Shown here in pieces: positions 8,236 to 15,587 of a stretch of DNA of 64,000 nucleotides. The DNA lies in the NCBI GenBank assembly GCA_020637215.1, contig JACJWI010000007.1, positions 62,001-126,000 of the forward strand, in the 5' to 3' direction. The DNA is from Microthrixaceae bacterium. Its GTDB lineage: Bacteria; Actinomycetota; Acidimicrobiia; Acidimicrobiales; Microtrichaceae. Under the pieces are notes generated by a model that searched no databases, was not told the origin of the DNA, and saw only the letters and a program-made list of their open reading frames with translations. The translations under genes and the position numbers were made by a program. The first letter of the stretch is position 1; each line of letters opens with the position of its first letter.

Positions 8236-9461
8236 CAGCGGTTCCCCCCGGAACGCAACGTGACCGAGGTCGGCACCTTGGAGAAGCCCCGCACGTTGAC
8301 CGAGTGGACCCGTTCCAGGCCGTCGGGGTCGATGTCGTAGTCGGAGAACGCAGAGAGCAGCTCCTCGAGCGCGACCCGGGCCTCGAGGCGGGCGAGCGAC
8401 GCCCCCATGCAGTAGTGGCGGCCGAAGCCGAAGCTGGCGAGCTGCGGCAGCGGTTCGGGGCGGTCGAGGTCGTAGACGTCGGGGGCGGTGAACGCCCGGG
8501 GGTCGCGGTTGGCCGATCCGACCAGCAGCAGCACCCGGTCGCCCGCCGGGATCGTGCCGCCGTGGGCAGGGATGTCGACCGTGGCGGTCCGCGCCAGCAT
8601 CTGCGACGAGGTGTCGAAGCGCAGCGTCTCTTCGATCCACTGCGGGATGCGAGCCGGGTCGGCGAACGGCTTGGCGCGCTGGTCGGGGAACCGCCACGCC
8701 CAGTACCAGGCGTTGGCGAGCAGCTTGGTCGTGGTCTCGTTGCCGGCGACGACGAGCAGGAACAGGACGCCGATGATCTCCTCGTCGGTCAGGCGGTCGC
8801 CGTCGATCTCGACCGCGAGCAGTGCGGAGGTGAGGTCGTCGGTGGGACGCGCCCGGCGCTGGGCGAGCATGTCGGAGTAGTAGACGACCAGATCCAGGGC
8901 GGCAGCCGCCCCCTCGGGCGGGACGTCGCGGATGCCCTCCTCGCGGTGCACGAGCAGGTCCGACAGGCGGCGGAGCTCCTCGCGGTCGGACTCGGGTACG
9001 CCCATCAGCTCGGAGATGACGTCCATCGGCATGCGCCCGGCGAAGTCGGAGATGAAGTCGAGGTCGTCGGGGGTGTCGCGCATGCGCTCGACGTAGCGGC
9101 GGGCGAGGTCGCGGATGTGGGGTTCCTGCTCGGCGACGCGCCGCGGGGTGAACCCCTTGGAGACCAGCCCACGCATGCGGCCGTGCATCGGCGGGTCGAG
9201 CGCCAGGAACGACATGGTGCGATGCGCGTTGGGCCCCGACGCCGCCGGGTCGAGCGACACGCCGTGCGAGCTCGACAGCCGCTCGAAGTCCCGGAAGCCC
9301 TCGATGACGTCCTCGTGGCGCGACAGCGCCCAGAAGCCGAGCTCGTCGTTGCGGTAGAGCGGCGCCTCTTCGCGGAGCCGTTCGTAGAGGGGGTACGGGT
9401 CCTCGTGGAACTCGTAGGCCCACGGGTCGAAGGCGATGGCGTCGTCGATGGCGGTGCTCAC
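8235..9461 (-). CDS. Cytochrome P450 (CYP123-like)
   Basis: Soluble 408-residue bacterial P450 monooxygenase. The I-helix is VVAGNETTTK (about 245), the ExxR motif is in EETLRFD, and the heme-binding loop FGFGRHYCMGASLA puts the Cys ligand at about 351. It is a different P450 class from the CYP51 beside it. Position, directly after TetR and before an SDR, matches CYP123 (Rv0766c) of M. tuberculosis; the subfamily name is inferred from that context. The GTG start follows a run of G at a ribosome binding site distance. The substrate is unknown. Confidence 0.85.
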   Translation of the reverse strand: MSTAIDDAIAFDPWAYEFHEDPYPLYERLREEAPLYRNDELGFWALSRHEDVIEGFRDFERLSSSHGVSLDPAASGPNAHRTMSFLALDPPMHGRMRGLVSKGFTPRRVAEQEPHIRDLARRYVERMRDTPDDLDFISDFAGRMPMDVISELMGVPESDREELRRLSDLLVHREEGIRDVPPEGAAAALDLVVYYSDMLAQRRARPTDDLTSALLAVEIDGDRLTDEEIIGVLFLLVVAGNETTTKLLANAWYWAWRFPDQRAKPFADPARIPQWIEETLRFDTSSQMLARTATVDIPAHGGTIPAGDRVLLLVGSANRDPRAFTAPDVYDLDRPEPLPQLASFGFGRHYCMGASLARLEARVALEELLSAFSDYDIDPDGLERVHSVNVRGFSKVPTSVTLRSGGNR

Positions 9462-9484
9462 GGTCCCCCCGGGTTGGTCAGGTG

Positions 9485-10072
9485 TCAGCCGACGACCAGC
9501 TCGGCGGTGCGGGCGAGCTGGTCGGGCAGGTCGGTGTAGTCGAGATGTCCCATGCCGGCCTGCAACATGGCCCCCGACACGGCGAACTCGAGCGAACGCA
9601 GCACGGCCGGATCGGCGTCGTCGCCGAGCGCGGCCTGGAGCCGGCGCCGCCAGGTGAGCCCGATGCGGTCCCGCAGGACCTTGACGTCGGGGTCGTTGGA
9701 GAGCATGGCCGCGGTGCACGCCGCGGCCAGCTCGGGTTCGTCCGCGACCAGCAATGCCATCTCGGCCAGGGTGGCCGCGGCGCGCGACGCGGCGGTGCGG
9801 CGACGGTCGATGCGGGTCTCGGGCAGCGCCTCCAGCCGTCGCCAGAACACCTCGGTCACCAGGTGCTCGCGGGAGGCGAAGTAGTTGTAGGCAGTGGCCG
9901 GGGCGACCCCGGCGCGGCGGGCGACGTTGCGGACGGTCAGACCGTCGTAGCCGACTTCTCGCAGCTCGTCGACGGTGGCGTCGAGCAGTCCGGCGACGGT
10001 GCGGGCCTGGCGGTCCGACAGGTGCCGGCGCGGGGCGAGGAGAGCGGCGGTGGCGGCCGTCGGACTGGACAT
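9485..10072 (-). CDS. TetR-family transcriptional regulator of the CYP51 operon
   Basis: 195-residue TetR repressor. The N-terminal helix-turn-helix is LTVRNVARRAGVAPATAYNYF (motif core VARRAGVAPATAYNYF), followed by a variable helical ligand domain. It is the first gene of the minus-strand operon, 23 nt ahead of the CYP123-like gene, as Rv0767c is in M. tuberculosis. A palindrome overlaps its start codon, suggesting autoregulation of the whole operon by a ligand, perhaps a sterol or lipid. The stop-start gap is one of the few non-overlapping junctions in the operon. Confidence 0.87.
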   Translation of the reverse strand: MSSPTAATAALLAPRRHLSDRQARTVAGLLDATVDELREVGYDGLTVRNVARRAGVAPATAYNYFASREHLVTEVFWRRLEALPETRIDRRRTAASRAAATLAEMALLVADEPELAAACTAAMLSNDPDVKVLRDRIGLTWRRRLQAALGDDADPAVLRSLEFAVSGAMLQAGMGHLDYTDLPDQLARTAELVVG

Positions 10073-10080
10073 CTGTCCAG
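10065..10080. promoter_or_regulatory. Candidate TetR operator overlapping the start codon
   Basis: Inverted repeat CTGGACA-TC-TGTCCAG (7-bp arms, 2-nt centre). The TetR ATG (10070-10072 on the plus strand as CAT) lies inside it. Length and symmetry suit a TetR dimer, and binding would block transcription and translation of the first gene. Inferred from symmetry and position only. Confidence 0.6.
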
Positions 10081-10153
10081 ATGGTAGTCCACATCGGCGG
10101 GGCCTGTGGACCTGAGCCGTCAGCCCGCGAATCGGACCGCAGCACACCCGTGC

Positions 10154-10159
10154 TACATT
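10154..10159 (+). promoter_or_regulatory. vapB: -10 box (TACATT) for a leaderless vapBC transcript
   Basis: TACATT ends 6 nt before the GTG start of the antitoxin gene, so the expected transcription start coincides with the first base of GTG. No ribosome binding site is visible upstream. This is the typical layout of a leaderless actinobacterial mRNA. No clear -35 box is seen. Confidence 0.5.
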
Positions 10160-10165
10160 GGCCTC

Positions 10166-10393
10166 GTGAGCACCACCACCGTGCGCCTGGATGACGACGA
10201 CGAGGCCATCCTCGACGAGCTGGCTCCGAGGTACGGCGGACGCTCCAGCGCGATCCGCCACGCGCTCCGCGAACTGGCCGTCACCCATCACCGCCAGGAT
10301 GCGCTCCGATCGTTCCTCACCGCCTGGGGCGCCAGCGACGGACCCCCCGACGAGGCGACGGTCGCGGCGATGGCCGACCGATACGGCCTGTGA
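10166..10393 (+). CDS. vapB: VapB-like ribbon-helix-helix antitoxin
   Basis: 75-residue antitoxin. The N-terminus STTTVRLDDDDEAILDELA begins with a beta-strand plus helix characteristic of ribbon-helix-helix (CopG/Arc) DNA-binding proteins, continues GGRSSAIRHALREL, and the C-terminal tail should wrap the toxin. The GTG start directly follows the TACATT box; a longer start 60 nt upstream would add a non-homologous leader and is rejected. It overlaps the toxin gene by 4 nt (GTGA). Antitoxin and complex normally repress their own promoter. Confidence 0.8.
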   Translation: MSTTTVRLDDDDEAILDELAPRYGGRSSAIRHALRELAVTHHRQDALRSFLTAWGASDGPPDEATVAAMADRYGL

Positions 10394-10764
10394 TCCTCGA
10401 TGCAGGGTTCCTGATCAGCGTCGACCGGAGCGAGCGATCCGCACACGCGTTCCTCGAGGCCGCCGCCCGAACCGGGACGGACCTGCACACGACCCATCCT
10501 GTCGTCGCCCAGGTCTGGCGGGACGGGAGTCGCCAGGCTCGACTGGCCGCCTTCCTGAGGATCGTGCACGTCCACCCGCTCGACGACGGGCCATCGGTGG
10601 GACTGCTCCTGGCCCGATCCCGGACCGCCGACGTCGTCGACGCCCACCTGGTCACGTGCGCGGTCCGCGTCGGCCACGACATCCTGACCGGCGATCCGGA
10701 CGACATCGCGCCGCTCGCGGCATCGTTCGGGTCCGCCGCGCCGACCGTGCACACGTGGCCGTGA
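10390..10764 (+). CDS. vapC: VapC-like PIN-domain ribonuclease toxin
   Basis: 124-residue PIN-domain toxin, a Mg-dependent RNase that cleaves tRNA or rRNA in known VapCs. The first acidic residue is in MILDAGFLI (Asp4), a central acidic cluster is at AFLEAA, and the C-terminal acidic residues are in TADVVDAHLV and LTGDPDDI (about 85-105). The start is GTG within the antitoxin stop. Followed by convergent transcription of the hydrolase operon. Assignment rests on the PIN pattern plus the antitoxin partner. Confidence 0.8.
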   Translation: MILDAGFLISVDRSERSAHAFLEAAARTGTDLHTTHPVVAQVWRDGSRQARLAAFLRIVHVHPLDDGPSVGLLLARSRTADVVDAHLVTCAVRVGHDILTGDPDDIAPLAASFGSAAPTVHTWP

Positions 10765-10834
10765 ATCGTCGACCCACTCCGCCCGGGCGACGTCGACCCG
10801 AGTCGCCACTGTGTCAGGACGGGACGGGCGGTGG

Positions 10835-12025
10835 TCAGGGGGCCAGGTCGTGGGCGCGGAGCCAGTCGGTGCAGATGCCGACGGCCTCGGCCAGCTTGGG
10901 GCGCTGGTCGGTGCCGTCGGGTCCGGTCCCCAGGTAGTAGTGCGTGGCGCCCTCGACGACGTGCAACTCCTTGTCGTCGTGGCTGACCGCGGCGAACAGC
11001 GACCGGCCCATCTCCGGGTAGCAGACGTCGTCCGCGCCGTTGGAGACCACGAGCACCGGCACCGTGATGGCCGCCGCGCACCGCAGACCGTCGGCCGGGG
11101 CGTCGTCCAGGCTCCACTGGCTGAGCCAGCTGCGCAGCGTGCAGAACCGGGCCAGGCCGACCGGGCCGTTGTTCACCAGCCGCGGGTCGCCCAGGTATGA
11201 CACGCCGACCTGACGGTCGTTGGGGTCGATGGTGCCGTCGAGCACGGCCGGATCGGCCATCGTCCCGTGCACGACGAAGCCACGCTCCTCGTCGGGGCGT
11301 CCGGAGTCGCGCAGCCGCTCGAGCTCGCCGCGCACCCAGGCGGTGATGCGCCGGTTGCGGGCCTCCTGGGCGGCCCGGTAGCCGGCCAGCCACTCGCGGT
11401 CGTAGGGAGGTGCGGGGGCGTCGGGCCCGTAGAGGTCCCAGCGAGGGTCGCGTCGATCGGGGTCGGACTCGTCGACGATCGCCGGGTCGAGCGAGTCGGT
11501 GAGCACACCATGGCGGCTCGGGTGCGCGGCCAGCAGCATGACCGCATCCGCGGGGATCAGCTCCGCGGCGGTGAGGTCCGGCGGGTCGCCCCATGGCGTC
11601 GAGGTGATCGACGGCGCCTCGGCCTGCTCCTGGTACAGCAGCGACAACGACCCGCCGCCGGACCACCCCGCCAGCACGACCCTGGAGTAGCCGAGGCGCT
11701 CCTTGGCGTCCGCGACCGCGGCGCGCATGTCCAACACGACCTTCTCCATGATGAGCGCGGAGTCGGAGCGGTAGCGGCTGTTGCAGTAGATGACGTGGTG
11801 GCCGGCCTTGGCCAGCGCGCGCACCATCGGCAGGTACGCACCCGCCCCGATCGGGTGCATGAACAGCAGGACGGTGTCGGAGGTGACACCGACCGGCCGG
11901 TACAGGTACGACTCCAGCACGACGACGCCCTCGGGGCCGCCGTAGGTGTCCTTGAACGCCGCCTGCTCGGCGTACACGAGCGGGTACGCGACCAGCTCGA
12001 CCTCGATCCGTTCCGACGTCGACAC
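10835..12025 (-). CDS. Alpha/beta hydrolase
   Basis: 396-residue alpha/beta-hydrolase. The nucleophile elbow is GWSGGGS (about 129), the oxyanion region FMHPIGAG (about 65) precedes it, and near the C-terminus VVSNGADDVCYPE and EGATHYYLG supply the likely acid and His. A large insertion lies between the nucleophile and the acid, so it may act on a bulky ester or a C-C bond. The start is GTG with GAGGTCC upstream, 8 nt after the VOC gene. It is the last gene of a four-gene operon (flavoprotein, TetR, VOC protein, hydrolase), a set common in catabolism of aromatic or cyclic compounds. Confidence 0.8.
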   Translation of the reverse strand: MSTSERIEVELVAYPLVYAEQAAFKDTYGGPEGVVVLESYLYRPVGVTSDTVLLFMHPIGAGAYLPMVRALAKAGHHVIYCNSRYRSDSALIMEKVVLDMRAAVADAKERLGYSRVVLAGWSGGGSLSLLYQEQAEAPSITSTPWGDPPDLTAAELIPADAVMLLAAHPSRHGVLTDSLDPAIVDESDPDRRDPRWDLYGPDAPAPPYDREWLAGYRAAQEARNRRITAWVRGELERLRDSGRPDEERGFVVHGTMADPAVLDGTIDPNDRQVGVSYLGDPRLVNNGPVGLARFCTLRSWLSQWSLDDAPADGLRCAAAITVPVLVVSNGADDVCYPEMGRSLFAAVSHDDKELHVVEGATHYYLGTGPDGTDQRPKLAEAVGICTDWLRAHDLAP

Positions 12026-12033
12026 GATGGACC

Positions 12034-12726
12034 TCAGGCCTGCTCGAGCCGGACCGGCGGGTCGGGGGTGCTGGCCGCAGCGGCGACCTCGGCGTCGGAG
12101 AGGGCGACCATGAACTCGAGCTCCTTGCGGGGGTAGCCCATCTGGGGCTTGGACGGGTCGATGGGCGGTTGGGGCACCGGCTCGGCGGGCGGGTCGTACG
12201 ACGGCGGCGACATGAACCGCTCGGCATCCGCGGCGGTCATGCCGATCGCCTCGCACGCGACCGGGTCGACCCAGGCCCGGGGTTCGATCGGTTCGGCCGA
12301 CCATGCGGCCTCGAGCGTCAGGCCCTCGAGTCCGGCGAAGTAGATCGAGCGGCACATGCCGTGCTCGATCGGGCCGAAGGTGACGATCCCGTTGGAGCGC
12401 AGCCGGTCCCGCATGGCGAGCAGCGCCTCCTCGGAGCCGACGTCGAAGGCGAGGTGCTGCATGGTGCCCGGGGCGCTGATCCCGGCGCCGGTACCGGAGT
12501 GGGTGACGCCGATGATCGGCTCCACGTCTTCGACCCCGGCGATCTGCACGAACGACAGCAGGCAGGTGTCGCTGAGGCGGACGAAGCCGTGCCAGGCGCC
12601 CTCGACGCCGTGCATCTCGAACAGGGCGACCATCGGGGCGCCCATCACCTGGGTGAAGAACTCGAACTGGGACTTCATGTCCTTGGTCGAGATGGCGAGG
12701 TGGTGCACGCCGGTGGGTGCGGTCAT
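12034..12726 (-). CDS. VOC-superfamily (glyoxalase/extradiol dioxygenase-like) protein
   Basis: 230-residue vicinal-oxygen-chelate protein. GVHHLAISTKDM at the N-terminus, TMQHLAFDVG at about 88 and LEGLTLEAAW at about 130 supply the His-His-Glu metal-ligand pattern. The C-terminal 80 residues are a Pro-rich extension. A strong AGGAGG site precedes the ATG, which overlaps the TetR stop (ATGA). Next to a flavoprotein and a hydrolase it may be a dioxygenase, lyase or epimerase of the pathway. Confidence 0.8.
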   Translation of the reverse strand: MTAPTGVHHLAISTKDMKSQFEFFTQVMGAPMVALFEMHGVEGAWHGFVRLSDTCLLSFVQIAGVEDVEPIIGVTHSGTGAGISAPGTMQHLAFDVGSEEALLAMRDRLRSNGIVTFGPIEHGMCRSIYFAGLEGLTLEAAWSAEPIEPRAWVDPVACEAIGMTAADAERFMSPPSYDPPAEPVPQPPIDPSKPQMGYPRKELEFMVALSDAEVAAAASTPDPPVRLEQA

Positions 12727-13394
12727 GACGGTTCCTCCTGCTTGCTGGTCGGTGTCGTGGTCGAAGATCGGGAACGGCGCGATCCGTTCGGACGGGTCGT
12801 CGCGGCGGGCGGGCGCGTTGCCGGCCAGGCGCCGAGCACCGCGTCGATGGTGGTGCTGCGACGGGGCCAGGGCGGGTCGATGCGTGCGACGGCGAGGGCG
12901 TAGACGACCTCGGCGCGCAGCTCGGCGTCGGCGCGGGTGATGCCGAGCTCGACGAGCGCGTCCCGCAGGAACACGAGCAGCACGCGGTCCGCGTCGCGGA
13001 CCGCCTCGGCCGCCGGTTCGTTCACCGTCGCCCAGTCGCGCATGGCGCGGTGCAGCGCCCCCATGTGCAGCTGCACGCTGAGCCGCTCCAGCTCGGCCAA
13101 CCGCTCGGCGGGCGGCCGCTCGGCGAGCCGGTCGAGCACCGTTCGGGGCTGCTCGGTCCCGAAGAACGAGGCGAGCTCGCCCAGGTACTCCGACATGCCG
13201 GGGAAGTGGTGGTAGAAGCTGCCGGTCGTGCGGCCGGTCAGCTCGCACAGCGCGGCGAGCTTGACCGCCGGGAACCCGCCCCGCCGCAGCAGGTCCTGGC
13301 CGGCGACCAGCCAGGCGCGGCGGCTGTCGTCGGTTCCGGGCTCCGGTCCCGACGCCGCAGCACCGACGCCCGGGGCAGCGGCGCGACCCGACAT
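12723..13394 (-). CDS. TetR-family transcriptional regulator
   Basis: 223-residue TetR-type regulator. The DNA-binding segment is VKLAALCELTGRTTGSFYHHF, a typical TetR recognition helix; the rest is a variable helical ligand domain with a charged, low-complexity C-terminus rich in Arg and Thr. Its ATG overlaps the upstream flavoprotein stop (TGATG) and its stop overlaps the VOC start (ATGA), so it is embedded in the operon it probably controls. Confidence 0.8.
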   Translation of the reverse strand: MSGRAAAPGVGAAASGPEPGTDDSRRAWLVAGQDLLRRGGFPAVKLAALCELTGRTTGSFYHHFPGMSEYLGELASFFGTEQPRTVLDRLAERPPAERLAELERLSVQLHMGALHRAMRDWATVNEPAAEAVRDADRVLLVFLRDALVELGITRADAELRAEVVYALAVARIDPPWPRRSTTIDAVLGAWPATRPPAATTRPNGSRRSRSSTTTPTSKQEEPS

Positions 13395-14632
13395 CAGAGC
13401 CTGTCCGCCGGTCGCAGCGGCAGGCCCAGGGCCACTCGTCCGGCCAGCTCGGTGGTGCGGTCCCAGTCGAAGATGACGTGGCCCTTGAGCACCTCGACGT
13501 CGCGCTGCAGCCGCTGAAGAGGTGCGTCGGCCTTGTAGACGCTGGCGCCGGCACCCGCGCACACCATCGAGATCACCGCGACCGAGCGTCGCACCGCGTC
13601 GGCGGCCGCCAGCCGAACCGCCATGCGGTCCGCCATCGGGTCGGCCGAGGTCGCGATTCCCCCGAGGACGGCGACGCCGCCGTCGAGCGCGGCGCGGGCG
13701 GCGCGCACGTCGGCCAGCGCGGTGCCCAGGCGCACCTGGGCCGCGGGCTGCTCGGCGGCCTTGTCGCCGAAGCTGTAGGCGAGGACACGGCTGCGGAGGC
13801 GCTCCTCGTACTCTGCGACCGCCCGCTCGGCGGCGCCGACCGCCGGTGCGGCGGCCATCAGGGCGAGCACCGCCATCACCGGCAGGTGCGCCAGGCCGTC
13901 ACCCGCGGTGACCGGTCCGCACTCGAGCAGGTCCTCGGCGACCAGCGTCCGGTGCTCGGGGACGAACACGCCCTCGACGCGCACGTCGTCGGATCCGGTG
14001 GCGCGCATGCCGGAGGTGTGCCAGACGTCGTCGACGACCACGTCGGAGATCGGCAGCACGGCGAAGCGGGCGACCAGCGCGTCGTCGCGGTCCTCGAGCC
14101 CGGTGACCATGACCCAGTCCGCGTGGCGCACACCGGTGGCCCACTCCCAGCGGCCGGTCACCTCCCAGCCGGGCGCGCCGTCAGCTCCGGTGGCGGCCCG
14201 CAGGCGGCCGGTCGGGGCGAGCGGTGCCGGCACCAGCCCGTAGCCCGGGGCGGAGCCGAGCACCTCGGCCTGGAGCTGCTCGGGGAACCGGGTGATCAGC
14301 CAGTTGTGCATGACCAGGAACGACAGCGTCCACGCCGAGGCCGGGCACCCGGTCGCCAGGATCCGGGTGGTGTCGATCAGCTCGCTGAGCCCGCGGCCCT
14401 CGCCGCCCCAGCGTTCGGGGACGACCATCCGGAACAGCCCGGAACGGGCTGCGGCGTCGAGCACGGCGGGGGTGAGCTGGCGCAGCTCCTCGGCGTGGGC
14501 GGCCTCGGCGTCGAGCAGGTCGACCAGGCCACGGGCCCGGCCGGCCCACGCCGGTTCGTCCGACACCACGGCGTGCCCGCTCAACTCCTCGCCGATCAAC
14601 TGGTCCCCCACGTCCGTCCCCCTGTTCGTCAC
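13394..14632 (-). CDS. Acyl-CoA dehydrogenase-like flavoprotein (class D flavin monooxygenase or dehydrogenase)
   Basis: About 412 residues of the acyl-CoA dehydrogenase fold. The N-terminal helical domain contains MVVPERWGGEGRGLSEL, and the middle segment WEWATGVRHADWVMVTG resembles the HsaA/HpaB-type two-component monooxygenases more than acyl-CoA dehydrogenases, which usually have a catalytic Glu not seen here. Two GTG starts (14632 and 14611), each preceded by a G-rich site, are possible. The neighbours (VOC protein, hydrolase) support a hydroxylation-cleavage-hydrolysis pathway. No flavin reductase is nearby. Confidence 0.75.
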   Translation of the reverse strand: MTNRGTDVGDQLIGEELSGHAVVSDEPAWAGRARGLVDLLDAEAAHAEELRQLTPAVLDAAARSGLFRMVVPERWGGEGRGLSELIDTTRILATGCPASAWTLSFLVMHNWLITRFPEQLQAEVLGSAPGYGLVPAPLAPTGRLRAATGADGAPGWEVTGRWEWATGVRHADWVMVTGLEDRDDALVARFAVLPISDVVVDDVWHTSGMRATGSDDVRVEGVFVPEHRTLVAEDLLECGPVTAGDGLAHLPVMAVLALMAAAPAVGAAERAVAEYEERLRSRVLAYSFGDKAAEQPAAQVRLGTALADVRAARAALDGGVAVLGGIATSADPMADRMAVRLAAADAVRRSVAVISMVCAGAGASVYKADAPLQRLQRDVEVLKGHVIFDWDRTTELAGRVALGLPLRPADRL

Positions 14633-14680
14633 GTCGTCCCCCGACGTCGGACGACCACCATAACTCAACTTACGGTCTGG

Positions 14681-14760
14681 TGCGACCAGGAAGGGTGCGG
14701 TGCGATCAGGACAAGAGCGGTGCGATCGGGAAGAGAGTGGCGCGATCAGGGCCAGAGCGG
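14681..14760. repeat. 20-bp imperfect tandem repeat, four copies
   Basis: Copies at 14681, 14701, 14721 and 14741 share the core YGCGATCAGG followed by a purine-rich half ending in GCGG or GTGG. The last copy contains the stop codon of the nitroreductase gene, so the array fills its 3' end and the gap to the next gene. A similar GCGATCAGG array lies at the 3' end of another gene at 56.2 kb. Confidence 0.75.
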
Positions 14761-15399
14761 GTCCGTCACCTCGACGCCGAGGGGCTCGCCCCAGCGGTTG
14801 CGATACGACACCTGCTGCACCGGCTGGCGCTCCGCCACTCCCCAGCGACCGGTCGGGTAGCCCATGAGCACGCAGCCGGCCTGGTTCCAGCCCTCATCCG
14901 CGGGCACGCCGAGGATCTCCTTGACCTCACCGTCGGCGAACAGCAGGACAGCGGTCAGCGTGGACCCGACGCCGTGGGCCCGCGCCGCTAGCTGGGCGCT
15001 CCACAGCGCGGGGTAGATCGATCCGCCGGTCGGGTCGTGCTGGGCGAAGCCGAACAGCAGCAGCGGGTAGGTGGTGAAGTTGTCCGCCGCCCACTGCGCC
15101 GAGCGCTGGACCCGCAGGAACGCCTGCCGCTCCGGGTCGTCGGGGTCCTCGGCGGCCCACGCCACCCGGTCGGCGTAGAGCGTGACCCACAGCGAGTCGA
15201 TGCCCGCCTTGTACAGCGGGGCGAGCCGGGCGATCACCTCGGCGTCGTCGACGAGCAGGAAGCGCCAGTTCTGGGCGTTGCCGCCGGTGGGCGCCCGGAT
15301 CGCCGCGTCCAGGATCGACGCCTGCACGTCGCTCGGGACCGGGTCGGGCCGGACCCGACGCATGGCCCGGGTGGTGTACAGAGCCTCGAAGACGTCCAC
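14746..15399 (-). CDS. Nitroreductase-family FMN oxidoreductase
   Basis: 217-residue FMN-dependent NAD(P)H oxidoreductase. The N-terminal TTRAMRRVRPDPVP and APTGGNAQNWRFL (about 36) are the FMN-binding signatures; AQLAARAHGVGSTLTAVL and LGVPADEG in the second half match the dimer and FMN region. The substrate could be a nitro compound, quinone or activated alkene. The start is GTG. It is transcribed alone on the minus strand, divergent from the DUF222-HNH gene; the stop lies in a 20-bp repeat array. Confidence 0.85.
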   Translation of the reverse strand: MDVFEALYTTRAMRRVRPDPVPSDVQASILDAAIRAPTGGNAQNWRFLLVDDAEVIARLAPLYKAGIDSLWVTLYADRVAWAAEDPDDPERQAFLRVQRSAQWAADNFTTYPLLLFGFAQHDPTGGSIYPALWSAQLAARAHGVGSTLTAVLLFADGEVKEILGVPADEGWNQAGCVLMGYPTGRWGVAERQPVQQVSYRNRWGEPLGVEVTDPLWP

Positions 15400-15474
15400 C
15401 GCGGCAACCTACCCGGCCGGCACGGGATGTCGGGCGGGAGTCCGGAACCCGCATATCGGCCCGGCGTCACCGCC

Positions 15475-15521
15475 GTTCGTGTGCGGGATCGGCGTGTGGT
15501 CGGTCGATCTCGTACACGAAC
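15475..15521. promoter_or_regulatory. Inverted repeat in the divergent nitroreductase / HNH promoter region
   Basis: GTTCGTGT (15475-15482) and its exact complement ACACGAAC (15514-15521) flank a 31-nt centre in the 188-bp intergenic region. It could be a split operator for a regulator of the nitroreductase gene. Symmetry and position are the only evidence. Confidence 0.35.
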
Positions 15522-15587
15522 ACGTGGAGCCTCGGAGGCGGACACGACCGCCGGCGGAGTGTCACACCCTCTCGGCATGATGCGAAC

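Noticed and set aside
10106..10165. Longer VapB start
   Set aside because: It would lie upstream of the TACATT promoter box and adds residues unlike ribbon-helix-helix proteins.
10765..10834. Weak GGCGAC/GTCGCC hairpin as terminator between vapC and the hydrolase
   Set aside because: Only 6 bp and common by chance at this GC content.
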